A stretch of DNA of 23,812 nucleotides from a virus, in the IMG/VR virus record IMGVR_UViG_3300040811_001441, positions 1 to 23,812 of that record; one strand, 5' to 3'. Each line of letters begins with the position of its first letter. The stretch's first letter is position 1. Made by a program: the position numbers and the translations under genes. This document shows positions 13,532 to 19,907 of this stretch, piece after piece. The notes below the pieces were generated by a model that was given only the letters and a program-made list of their open reading frames with translations, ran no database searches and was not told the DNA's origin.

Positions 13532-15112
13532 ATGGCGGGAAAAGTTATTGACGTATTTCCATTTTTTGCACCTTACAACGAAGAGTTACTTTATCTTCGA
13601 GTAAACTTGCTAAAGGATCACGTTGACCACTTCATTATTGTTGAAAGCAATAAGACTCATTCTGGGTTGCCTGTTGAGCGAAAGTTTGAAGAGATTGCTC
13701 GTAAGCAAGGTCTTCCGATGGAAAAGATCATTTATATTCCACATGATATTCCTGAAACTGAAGATCTTGAAATTCGTAACATTGACCGTAAGAACGCGGG
13801 TGAGAACGGACGTAATGAAGAATCGGTACAAGCACGTTGCCGTGAACGTCTACAAAAAGATGCGGCAATGTCTGTTATTGACCAATTTGATAATGATGAC
13901 GTTTTCATTTATGGCGATATGGATGAGATCATCAATCCTCGTCACATTAAATGGGTAGCAAATATTGCACGTAATAATGAAGATTGGATTCTAAAGATTC
14001 CTCTTGTATATTTACAAGGACGTGCTGATTTGCGCATTCATCATCGCAATGGTAAGCCTGTTGTTTGGTGGCGTGCTATGTTCTTTGTAACACGAAATCA
14101 ATTAAGAGAAACAACGTTTAACAATATCCGCTGTGGATATATTCCATTGAAGATTACTTGGCCTGCACAGAATGGCCAAATCATTCAAGATATGGGTTGG
14201 CACTTTGCTTGGATGGGTAATAACGAACAGCGTAAAATTAAAGCTGACTCGTTTGCTCACGCACACGATAAATTCAAGTGGATGGCTGAAGGTGAAGGAT
14301 ACAATTCAGACGCATATCAAGCATATGTTTCAACAACCCAACCTGCAGAAGGTAAGGTTGCGCCAGATGGAAATGAAGATCATATTTTAAAACGGTATCC
14401 TATTGCCGAATTGCCTGATCTTATTTTTGAAACACCTATGGTTAAAGATTTCCTATTGCCTGAAACTAAAGTCGGTCAAGAGTTTGCCTTTAACGATTGC
14501 GGTTGTTATTGGTGCCAAAAACTTGAATGGCCGTTAATGTACGATCTTGATGGCAAACGCAAATGGTTTGAAGTACCTCGCAGTTGTTCTGTTACAATCA
14601 AAGAAAGCTTTCCAAATCGTAAACAGATTCTGCGCGAATCAGAAGAATACCAAGAATCAATTGATAATGGCGATAAGCCACTTGTTGTATTTACCGATCC
14701 TATTGAAAGGTTCTTGTCTTGTATGAATGTATACTTGGTTGAAGGACAACGATATTACGATTATGGTAAAGATATCTTTGATTCGTTTGGTGTTAACTTA
14801 GACGAATGCACAACGGAAGAAAAGGTTTCGAGTTTCTTTGCTAATCTGCACAAGATTACGAACAACCACCAGGTGCACCACTTCCATCCACAATGCCGAT
14901 TCGTTGATACACAAAGCTTTAAAGAGTTTACAGTTATCAATAAAATGGAAGTGTCAGATTTCCTGAAAACCGATAAACATTTGAATAGTACCGAATACGA
15001 AATTACACGTAAGGATTTATCGAGAGACCAAATCGCTTGGATACGTAATATCTATCAAAGTGATTACGATTTCTTTAAAGAGTATGGCGATGGCAAAAAG
15101 AAGAGTAAATGA
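13532..15112 (+). CDS. GT17-type glycosyltransferase with C-terminal sulfotransferase-like domain
   Basis: This 526-aa two-domain protein has residues ~1-300 resembling glycosyltransferase family 17 (beta-1,4-N-acetylglucosaminyltransferase type): IDVFPFFAPYNEELLYLRV at the start, HFIIVESNKTHSG, GDMDEI (128-133, the DxD metal site) and MGWHFAWMG (221-229). Residues ~340-510 look like a Sulfotransfer_2-type domain: EVPRSCSVTI (347-356) in place of the 5'-phosphosulfate loop (VPKTGSTSL-like), VVFTDPIERFLSCMN (385-399) like the 3'-phosphate loop (VRDPxERFLS), and HHFHPQCRFVD. A Cys-rich linker (CGCYWC, 323-328) joins them. It may transfer a sugar and then sulfate it. GT17 is clear; the sulfotransferase call is by motif only. 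Confidence 0.83.
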   Translation: MAGKVIDVFPFFAPYNEELLYLRVNLLKDHVDHFIIVESNKTHSGLPVERKFEEIARKQGLPMEKIIYIPHDIPETEDLEIRNIDRKNAGENGRNEESVQARCRERLQKDAAMSVIDQFDNDDVFIYGDMDEIINPRHIKWVANIARNNEDWILKIPLVYLQGRADLRIHHRNGKPVVWWRAMFFVTRNQLRETTFNNIRCGYIPLKITWPAQNGQIIQDMGWHFAWMGNNEQRKIKADSFAHAHDKFKWMAEGEGYNSDAYQAYVSTTQPAEGKVAPDGNEDHILKRYPIAELPDLIFETPMVKDFLLPETKVGQEFAFNDCGCYWCQKLEWPLMYDLDGKRKWFEVPRSCSVTIKESFPNRKQILRESEEYQESIDNGDKPLVVFTDPIERFLSCMNVYLVEGQRYYDYGKDIFDSFGVNLDECTTEEKVSSFFANLHKITNNHQVHHFHPQCRFVDTQSFKEFTVINKMEVSDFLKTDKHLNSTEYEITRKDLSRDQIAWIRNIYQSDYDFFKEYGDGKKKSK

Positions 15113-15329
15113 ACCAGGTCTCAATTACCTAAAACAGCAGGCCCAAACTTATCAAAGAACAGCTGGCGATTTACGGCGTGAAAACGAACAGTTGAGATCT
15201 GACCGCACGATGTTACTTGACGTTCTTGGCGATATCAGCGATGACGATAGCATATGGGTTGATACCGTTGAAGTAAGGACAATGAGATTTAGACTAAAAA
15301 ATTTGCTAAATAACATAAAAAATGGTTGA
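15090..15329 (+). CDS. Small coiled-coil protein (79 aa)
   Basis: I choose ATG 15090, 7 nt after AAAGAG, over ATG 15084 and GTG 15060. The gene overlaps the end of the GT17 fusion by 23 bp. The product begins MAKRRVNEPG, then has a heptad-like helix (LNYLKQQAQ ... DLRRENEQLRSDR ... LLDVLGDI), an acidic turn (DDDSIW) and a basic C-terminal helix. It looks like a small dimeric coiled-coil protein. I do not recognise the family. Confidence 0.7.
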   Translation: MAKRRVNEPGLNYLKQQAQTYQRTAGDLRRENEQLRSDRTMLLDVLGDISDDDSIWVDTVEVRTMRFRLKNLLNNIKNG

Positions 15330-15354
15330 CATTGGTTTTAAACTAGTTTATAGT
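15326..15354 (+). promoter_or_regulatory. Sigma70-like promoter of the SleB-type hydrolase gene
   Basis: TTGACA (15326-15331) and TATAGT (15349-15354) with a 17-nt spacer end 25 nt before ATG 15380. The -35 box overlaps the stop of the preceding coiled-coil gene. Confidence 0.75.
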
Positions 15355-15379
15355 AATTGTATAAACAATGAGGCAAACC

Positions 15380-15904
15380 ATGAAACTGAAAAATGTCATA
15401 TCAGGAATACTTACAGGAACTTTAATTGTTGGCGGTATAGCAACAGCGGCAGCAGAAATTGAGAAAGAATTCCACGAAGAGCAACTTGAGTGTTTGGCAA
15501 TGAATATATATTATGAGGCACGCGGTAGTAACTTAGCTGACAAAGCAGGAGTTGCTGACGTTGTTCTTAATCGTGTAAATGATGGTCGTTACCCAAATAC
15601 AATCTGTGAGGTTGTTCAGCAAGGTAAACAAAAGCCATCTTGGAAAGATCCAAACGTTATGGTGATGGTACGCAATGCTTGTCAATTTAGTTGGTACTGT
15701 GACGGAAAGGCTGACAATCCTCAGGATGAAGATCGTTGGCAGGAAGCTCAGTTGATTGCTTATAATATGATTACATATTCAAAATTCCGCGGCATCAGCG
15801 AAGGCGCAACGCATTATCATGCAACGTATGTAAACCCATCCTGGGCTCGTACTCTTCAACAAGTAGGTCGCCTAGGTTCACATATATATTACCGTTGGGA
15901 GTAA
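15380..15904 (+). CDS. Exported cell wall hydrolase, SleB/CwlJ type
   Basis: This 174-aa protein belongs by motif to the Hydrolase_2 (SleB) family of peptidoglycan hydrolases, thought to be lytic transglycosylases: CLAMNIYYEARG with the catalytic Glu (~44), AGVADVVLNRV, YPNTICEVV, FSWYCDG and GATHYHA. ATG 15380 is chosen because GAGG at 15370-15373 fits it and it begins MKLKNVISGI, a classic signal peptide (positive start, hydrophobic core to ~20, ATAAAE cleavage site near 24). The protein should act in the periplasm without a holin. It has its own sigma70-like promoter, unlike the endolysin. Possible roles are wall remodelling, lysis support or superinfection control. Confidence 0.9.
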   Translation: MKLKNVISGILTGTLIVGGIATAAAEIEKEFHEEQLECLAMNIYYEARGSNLADKAGVADVVLNRVNDGRYPNTICEVVQQGKQKPSWKDPNVMVMVRNACQFSWYCDGKADNPQDEDRWQEAQLIAYNMITYSKFRGISEGATHYHATYVNPSWARTLQQVGRLGSHIYYRWE

Positions 15905-15906
15905 TT

Positions 15907-16104
15907 ATGAAACAACCTTCTGATGATCTTTTAATTGCATACGGTCGTGTTGCTTGGGGTTATAATCAAGTAAGAACGGCGCAATCTATTGGTCAATCTG
16001 ATAAACCTGAATATCTTGAGATCAGGGATCAGTTAAGAAAGGACCGTATTGAACTTGAAGTACTACAAAGAAAATATGATGACCCTGCGTATAAGCACAA
16101 ATAG
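15907..16104 (+). CDS. Small helical protein (65 aa)
   Basis: ATG 15907 follows GGGAG at 15897-15901, so I prefer it to the upstream in-frame ATG 15895 inside the hydrolase gene. The product (MKQPSDDLLIAYGRVAWGYN start) is mainly helical, with a charged second half (RDQLRKDRIELEVLQRKYD) that may form a coiled coil. It directly follows the exported hydrolase with a 2-bp gap, so both are likely on one transcript. The family is not recognised. Confidence 0.75.
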   Translation: MKQPSDDLLIAYGRVAWGYNQVRTAQSIGQSDKPEYLEIRDQLRKDRIELEVLQRKYDDPAYKHK

Positions 16105-16113
16105 GAGAATGAA

Positions 16114-16563
16114 ATGAGTGATGAACGATATGTAGTTGTAACCTGCCTTAGCCAATTTCGACAGCGATATGTAATTCCTGCGAGTGAACTACAACAAATG
16201 TCTCCTGACGTTAAGTTGTTACCTCAAACATTAGTTGACTACGCAAATGATTCGGTTACTTGTGAAGATGTAAAAGAATTCTCTCAGCAATGGCTTGGTG
16301 AAACTATTGTAGATACATTTATTGTTGATGAACCTCGCATTCTTCATATGTTTAACCGAGATAACGACTATCTTGCAGGATGGTCTGATGAGAAAAAACT
16401 CGAGTGGATCAAAGATTGGGAAGAAGATGTTGATGGTAAAAAGGCAGCCCAAAAGGCTCGAGAAACCGAAGAACGTTTAAATGCCACGTTTGATAGTAAT
16501 TGGGTTGCGGAATCAAACTTAACATCAACCAAAATGCAGGAAGGAAATGAGGATGACTCTTAA
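16114..16563 (+). CDS. Conserved-looking phage protein of unknown function (149 aa)
   Basis: A strong AGGAGA site precedes the ATG. The protein starts MSDERYVVVTCLSQFRQRYV and contains VCSV-type beta strands in the first half (PASELQQMS, FSQQWLGETIVDTFIVDEPRIL), then an acidic, Lys-rich helix and a Ser/Asp tail. Acidic charge dominates. The first 90 residues look like a small alpha/beta domain. Similar proteins of this size lie in the accessory regions of T4-like phages, but I cannot name a family or function. The next gene overlaps its last 11 bp. Confidence 0.78.
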   Translation: MSDERYVVVTCLSQFRQRYVIPASELQQMSPDVKLLPQTLVDYANDSVTCEDVKEFSQQWLGETIVDTFIVDEPRILHMFNRDNDYLAGWSDEKKLEWIKDWEEDVDGKKAAQKARETEERLNATFDSNWVAESNLTSTKMQEGNEDDS

Positions 16564-16765
16564 AGATACCTTTTTAACTTTTGAAATGGCATTAGTAAAT
16601 GCCGAGCAAATGCTTCGTGTAAATGGGCCTAATCACAATAGCACAATTGAAGCTTTTGAAAAATCTAACTCATTAAAATCAGATATGATAACAAGATTAG
16701 AAGATATAGAAAAATACATTAAACTCGCTGAACGCGAAGCATCAAAGAAGACTACTGATAAATGA
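16553..16765 (+). CDS. Small helical protein (70 aa)
   Basis: ATG 16553 is chosen because AAGGA at 16541-16545 is 7 nt away; ATG 16547 is too close to it. The protein begins MTLKDTFLTFEMALVNAEQM and is predicted to be two helices with heptad-like spacing (ITRLEDIEKYIKLAEREA). It overlaps the upstream gene by 11 bp and the UDP-glucose dehydrogenase-like gene by ATGA, so it is coupled on both sides. The function is unknown. Confidence 0.75.
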   Translation: MTLKDTFLTFEMALVNAEQMLRVNGPNHNSTIEAFEKSNSLKSDMITRLEDIEKYIKLAEREASKKTTDK

Positions 16766-17508
16766 AAATACTTGTGGCGGGATACGGATTTGTTGGTGCA
16801 GCACACGCTTTATCTCTCGTAGGCAAACACGACGTCCGTATCCATGATCCTGATAAAGGATATAAATCAAATTATGATGAGGCTGAAGCTGTAATCTGCT
16901 GCGTTGCTACGCCACAGCACAAAGATGGAGCCTGCGACATATCATCGGTTGCCGATGTAATCGAACGTAGTCCGAATGTTCCTATTTTAATCAAAAGTAC
17001 TATCAGCCTTGAAGGTTGGCGTACTTTACTTGATATTTACCCAAACAAACAAATAACGTTTTCTCCTGAGTATCTTCGAGCAGAAAAAGCAATGCAAGAT
17101 TTTAAAGATCAAAGCAACGTTCAGATCGGTGGAGGAGACGAATCGTTTTGGAGAAAGATTCTTAGTGAATCGCTTGACGTCAATGTTTACGTTAAAGATC
17201 CTGAGTCTTTGATTTTGGCTAAATATTTCGTTAACAGCTTCTTGGCAACGAAGGTTAGTTTCTTTAATCAAATATATGATTTTTGTGAAATAACTGGTGT
17301 TGACTTTAAAGACGTGAGTGGGTTAGTGGCAAGTGATCCACGTATTGGTTTCAGCCATACGGCTGTTACAGAAGAACGTGGCTTTGGAGGACATTGTTTT
17401 CCAAAGGATACTAATGCCATTCTGACAACAGCAAGAAGATTTGGGACAAGGCTGAGCTTAATACGCGAAGCAGTGTTATATAATACAATTTTAAGAAAAC
17501 CTAAGTGA
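16762..17508 (+). CDS. Short UDP-glucose/GDP-mannose 6-dehydrogenase homologue
   Basis: This 248-aa protein has the NAD-binding start MKILVAGYGFVG, TPQHKDGACDISSV, STISLEGW, FSPEYLRAEKA with the conserved Glu103, LAKYFVNSFLATKVSFFNQ with K154, N158 and K164, and catalytic GFGGHCFPKDTNA with Cys212, K215 and D216. These enzymes oxidise an NDP-sugar at C6 to the uronic acid. The common length is ~390-450 aa; here the C-terminal UDP-binding domain is missing and the ORF stops soon after the catalytic loop. All catalytic residues remain, so it may be a reduced but active enzyme with altered sugar-nucleotide binding. It is coupled upstream by ATGA. Confidence 0.9.
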   Translation: MKILVAGYGFVGAAHALSLVGKHDVRIHDPDKGYKSNYDEAEAVICCVATPQHKDGACDISSVADVIERSPNVPILIKSTISLEGWRTLLDIYPNKQITFSPEYLRAEKAMQDFKDQSNVQIGGGDESFWRKILSESLDVNVYVKDPESLILAKYFVNSFLATKVSFFNQIYDFCEITGVDFKDVSGLVASDPRIGFSHTAVTEERGFGGHCFPKDTNAILTTARRFGTRLSLIREAVLYNTILRKPK

Positions 17509-17517
17509 GGATTGTTT

Positions 17518-17841
17518 ATGAGAGACATTAAAGAACTCAAGGATTTTATCTTTGATAAAGCCAAATATGAAACCACAGGTGATCCTGAGCAATTGACTTG
17601 GGACTCTGTCTTTTCTGATTGGGTTGATTCATTAGGTACTCAGATTATCTTAATGGATATTGAAGAAGATTTCTGTGATCCAGGATTTATGATTGAAGAA
17701 GAGTTTATTATGAACTTTTTCTCTAAAAAGCCAACGGTTCAGCAGACCTGCGATGTGATTACCGATTACTTACTCGGAAATATTGATCCAGCTGATGCAA
17801 TGTGTGAGGATTACGAGTATGTCAAGCAGCACGACTGGTAA
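17518..17841 (+). CDS. Acidic protein of unknown function (107 aa)
   Basis: ATG 17518 is preferred to TTG 17512, because TGAGGA at 17506-17511 gives good spacing. The product (MRDIKELKDFIFDKAKYETT start) is strongly acidic with aromatic residues, includes ILMDIEEDFCDPGFMIEEEF, and ends YEYVKQHDW. It is probably helical and soluble. It overlaps the cytidylyltransferase gene by 23 bp, and that gene's ribosome site lies inside it. No family is recognised. Confidence 0.75.
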   Translation: MRDIKELKDFIFDKAKYETTGDPEQLTWDSVFSDWVDSLGTQIILMDIEEDFCDPGFMIEEEFIMNFFSKKPTVQQTCDVITDYLLGNIDPADAMCEDYEYVKQHDW

Positions 17842-18259
17842 TAAAAAAGTTGGATTTACCGCTTCGGCATTTGACTTGCTCCATGCAGGACACGTTCAAA
17901 TGTTAAGAGAAGCAAAAGAACAATGCGATTATCTGATCTGTGGTTTACAGATTGACCCAACGCACGATCGTAAAGAAAAGAATGCTCCGATCCAAACGAT
18001 CGTAGAGCGTTATACTCAATTAAAAGCGATAAGTTATGTTGACGAGATCATTCCGTATTTGACAGAATCAGATTTAGATGATATATTATCTATGTACCAT
18101 ATTGATGTTCGTGTACTTGGGGAGGAGTATCGCGAGAAGGATTTTACAGGCAAGGATATTTGTAAGAAGCGAGGTATCCAGCTGTACTTTAACAAACGTG
18201 ATCATCGCTTCTCCTCAAGCGATTTGAGACAACGAGTTAAGAATCTTGAAAACACTTAG
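17819..18259 (+). CDS. Cytidylyltransferase-like nucleotidyltransferase (TagD/RfaE2 type)
   Basis: This 146-aa HxGH nucleotidyltransferase shows GFTASAFDLLHAGHVQML (residues ~11-28) with the HAGH signature, then RYTQLKAISYVDEIIPY, VRVLGEEYREKDFTG, and RDHRFSSSDLRQRV, the ISSTxLR-like end motif. Family members transfer CMP or AMP to a sugar- or polyol-phosphate (glycerol-3-phosphate, ethanolamine phosphate, heptose-1-phosphate). The substrate cannot be decided here. ATG 17819 is chosen: GAGGA at 17806-17810 fits, and earlier in-frame starts would overlap much of the previous gene. It lies within the group of sugar-activation genes. Confidence 0.9.
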   Translation: MSSSTTGNKKVGFTASAFDLLHAGHVQMLREAKEQCDYLICGLQIDPTHDRKEKNAPIQTIVERYTQLKAISYVDEIIPYLTESDLDDILSMYHIDVRVLGEEYREKDFTGKDICKKRGIQLYFNKRDHRFSSSDLRQRVKNLENT

Positions 18260-18422
18260 AATCATTGTCATTATACTTTTTCTTATTATGATGGCAATGG
18301 CTTTTTACAATTTATTAAGACCTGATGTTTGGCCTGACTGCAACACTTTGCTGTTAGAAGGATACAATACAGAACCAAATGATATTACAAAATGCGTTAA
18401 CAAAATCAAGGATCTAAAATGA
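18246..18422 (+). CDS. Small single-span membrane or exported protein (58 aa)
   Basis: TTG 18246 overlaps the cytidylyltransferase end by 14 bp. The product starts MKTLRIIVIILFLIMMAMAF, a positively charged N-terminus and a ~17-residue hydrophobic segment, followed by a soluble part with two Cys (C32, C50) that could pair outside the cytoplasm. The stop overlaps the next ATG as ATGA. The first ATGs lie inside the hydrophobic segment and would remove the basic start, so TTG is favoured although its ribosome site is weak. Confidence 0.65.
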   Translation: MKTLRIIVIILFLIMMAMAFYNLLRPDVWPDCNTLLLEGYNTEPNDITKCVNKIKDLK

Positions 18423-18592
18423 CAAAATTATTAACCGACGGCGAAATGGTTGTTTTGTTGCATAACATGGCACGAACAGTTGAACAAAATGGTTCTAAAG
18501 AGCAAGGATCTGAATTGCGACAGACCGCCGATAGATTCTCAGAATTATCAAAAGCCGCAAGTGTTGCGTATCATAAAGCACAGCAAGGGTGA
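18419..18592 (+). CDS. Small helical protein (57 aa)
   Basis: ATG 18419 overlaps the upstream TGA (ATGA) and the stop at 18590-18592 is one base before the phosphomannomutase-like ATG. AAGGAT at 18408-18413 is a fair ribosome site. The product (MTKLLTDGEMVVLLHNMART start) is amphipathic helical with ELRQTADRFSELSKAASVAY. I do not recognise it. Coupling on both sides supports it as a real gene. Confidence 0.7.
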   Translation: MTKLLTDGEMVVLLHNMARTVEQNGSKEQGSELRQTADRFSELSKAASVAYHKAQQG

Positions 18593-18593
18593 C

Positions 18594-19310
18594 ATGTACA
18601 GATTTATTTTTGATGTTGATGGAACTTTAACGCCGAGTCGTCAAAGGATTGATGATTCATTCCATGATCGGTTTTTACAATTTTGTAAAGAAGAACCTGT
18701 CTTTTTGGTTACAGGCTCAGATTATCCTAAAACCGTTGAGCAGTTAGGAGAAGATATCTGTTATCACGTTAAGCACGTGTTCAGCTGTTCAGGAAATGAT
18801 GTTTGGATGCAAGGTAAAAATATCCAAACAAACAAATGGGAAGTTCCTAAATCTGTTATGGAATGGCTTAGTGATGAGTTGATTCGTAGTCCATATCCTG
18901 AAAGAACTGGTAATCATATTGAGATACGGCCAGGTTGTTTGAACTTTAGTGTTGTCGGTCGTAACGCAACGCCTGAGCAAAGAAAGAGATATGCTAGGTA
19001 CGATGAGTACAATAAAGAAAGGCGAGGAATTGCCAGTACGTTTAATTATATCTTTGCTCAGTCAAACGCAAAAATTATAGCAAAGATTGGAGGAGAAACT
19101 GGATTAGACATATATCCTATAGGTAAAGACAAGTCTCAAATCATTAGTTACTTTCGTCCATATGACGATCTTGTATTCTTTGGAGATCGCATGGAAGAAG
19201 GAGGCAATGATAAACCTTTTGCGGATGTTAACACAAAAGGAATTAACCACCATGTTGACGGTTGGCGTCATACAATGGAAATCTTATCGTCAAATTATGG
19301 GATGGCGTAA
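18594..19310 (+). CDS. HAD-family phosphomannomutase, eukaryotic (PMM2-like) type
   Basis: This 238-aa protein has the HAD motif I FDVDGTLTP with catalytic D7 and D9, VTGSDY (motif II region), a cap domain with EIRPGCLNFSVVGRNA (~110-125) that matches the sugar-phosphate loop 'RPGMLNxSPxGR' of PMM, IGGETGLDIYPIGKDKS with K180, and FFGDRMEEGGNDKPF (D198, D206). This form of phosphomannomutase converts mannose-6-phosphate to mannose-1-phosphate and is typical of eukaryotes, with scattered bacterial and viral copies. ATG 18594 fits the motif start; longer in-frame openings lie over the preceding gene. It fits the group of sugar-nucleotide genes and could feed GDP-mannose, although no GDP-mannose pyrophosphorylase is seen here. 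Confidence 0.9.
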   Translation: MYRFIFDVDGTLTPSRQRIDDSFHDRFLQFCKEEPVFLVTGSDYPKTVEQLGEDICYHVKHVFSCSGNDVWMQGKNIQTNKWEVPKSVMEWLSDELIRSPYPERTGNHIEIRPGCLNFSVVGRNATPEQRKRYARYDEYNKERRGIASTFNYIFAQSNAKIIAKIGGETGLDIYPIGKDKSQIISYFRPYDDLVFFGDRMEEGGNDKPFADVNTKGINHHVDGWRHTMEILSSNYGMA

Positions 19311-19313
19311 ACT

Positions 19314-19321
19314 TATAAATA
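19314..19321 (+). promoter_or_regulatory. T4-type late promoter (exact TATAAATA)
   Basis: Exact TATAAATA just after the phosphomannomutase-like stop and 36 nt before ATG 19358. The same distance occurs at 2740-2747. Confidence 0.65.
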
Positions 19322-19357
19322 CCTTTAAGTTTTAGGCCATAGTGGAGAATACTATAT

Positions 19358-19630
19358 ATGTTTACAGTAGAGATGGATTGGGATGAAATTGCGATTACGG
19401 TTCTTGATGAAAGCGCTACGCACGAAGATGTTCAATGTTTAATTTACGAAGATACGGTTTATATGCGACAGTGGAACGATAAAGAAAATCGTTTTAGTGT
19501 TATAGGATTGTCGCCTGAAATGTTTGACGAATTGCGGATTTCTTTTGACCAAGGTGAAGGCGCCTATCGCCGTGAAACCATTCCGCTAGACGACGATGGC
19601 GAGTATGACTTTGGCGACGAGCAGTTTTAA
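19358..19630 (+). CDS. Conserved T4-like marine phage protein (90 aa)
   Basis: This 90-aa protein begins MFTVEMDWDEIAITVLDESA and includes YMRQWNDKENRFSVIGLSPEM, a pattern I recognise from small conserved proteins of marine T4-like phages. It is acidic, likely a compact alpha/beta domain, with an Asp/Glu-rich tail. GTGGAG precedes the start. A late promoter precedes it. The function is unknown. Confidence 0.85.
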   Translation: MFTVEMDWDEIAITVLDESATHEDVQCLIYEDTVYMRQWNDKENRFSVIGLSPEMFDELRISFDQGEGAYRRETIPLDDDGEYDFGDEQF

Positions 19631-19731
19631 AAAATTGGTACTAAGGCTACGGGGATTACCGCAAGGATCAACACGCAAAACGCTAATTCCCAACCACCAT
19701 CATTTTGTAAAATATCAATGATTCTTTTCAT
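19627..19731 (-). CDS. Possible minus-strand small membrane protein (34 aa)
   Basis: On the minus strand an ATG (19731-19729) opens a 34-codon frame ending at 19627, overlapping the stop of the + strand gene by 4 bp. The product starts MKRIIDILQNDGGWELAF, followed by a hydrophobic segment with Cys, Pro and Val to the end. AGGAG (complement of 19743-19747) lies 11 nt upstream, slightly long. A hairpin (19755-19795) precedes it. This would be the only minus-strand gene in the window. Confidence 0.4.
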   Translation of the reverse strand: MKRIIDILQNDGGWELAFCVLILAVIPVALVPIF

Positions 19732-19754
19732 TTAAGATTATACTCCTAGGATCT

Positions 19755-19795
19755 GATTCTGGGTGTTACTTGATGTAACATTTTAAACCCAAATC
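19755..19795. promoter_or_regulatory. Two-tier stem-loop in the 19631-19907 gap
   Basis: GATT (19755-19758) and TGGGT (19760-19764) pair with ACCCA (19787-19791) and AATC (19792-19795), with one bulged C. Inside, GTTAC (19765-19769) pairs with GTAAC (19775-19779) around a TTGAT loop, leaving ATTTTAA unpaired on the 3' side. No T run follows on either strand, so it is unlikely to be a terminator. It is 8 bp upstream of the minus-strand AGGAG and could be a structured leader. Confidence 0.45.
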
Positions 19796-19854
19796 TATAT
19801 ATAAAATAAAACATTGAATTACAGAAAAATTTCAAATTTTTTACAAATTATCTA

Positions 19855-19881
19855 TTGACACAACCTTTTGTTTAGTATAAT
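19855..19881 (+). promoter_or_regulatory. Sigma70-like promoter before 19908
   Basis: TTGACA (19855-19860) and TATAAT (19876-19881) are exact hexamers, 15 nt apart, shorter than ideal; TAATAT at 19878-19883 gives a 17-nt spacer with fewer matches. AT-rich sequence upstream may act as an UP element. Confidence 0.65.
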
Positions 19882-19907
19882 ATGGTTATATCAAATGGAG
19901 GAAAACA

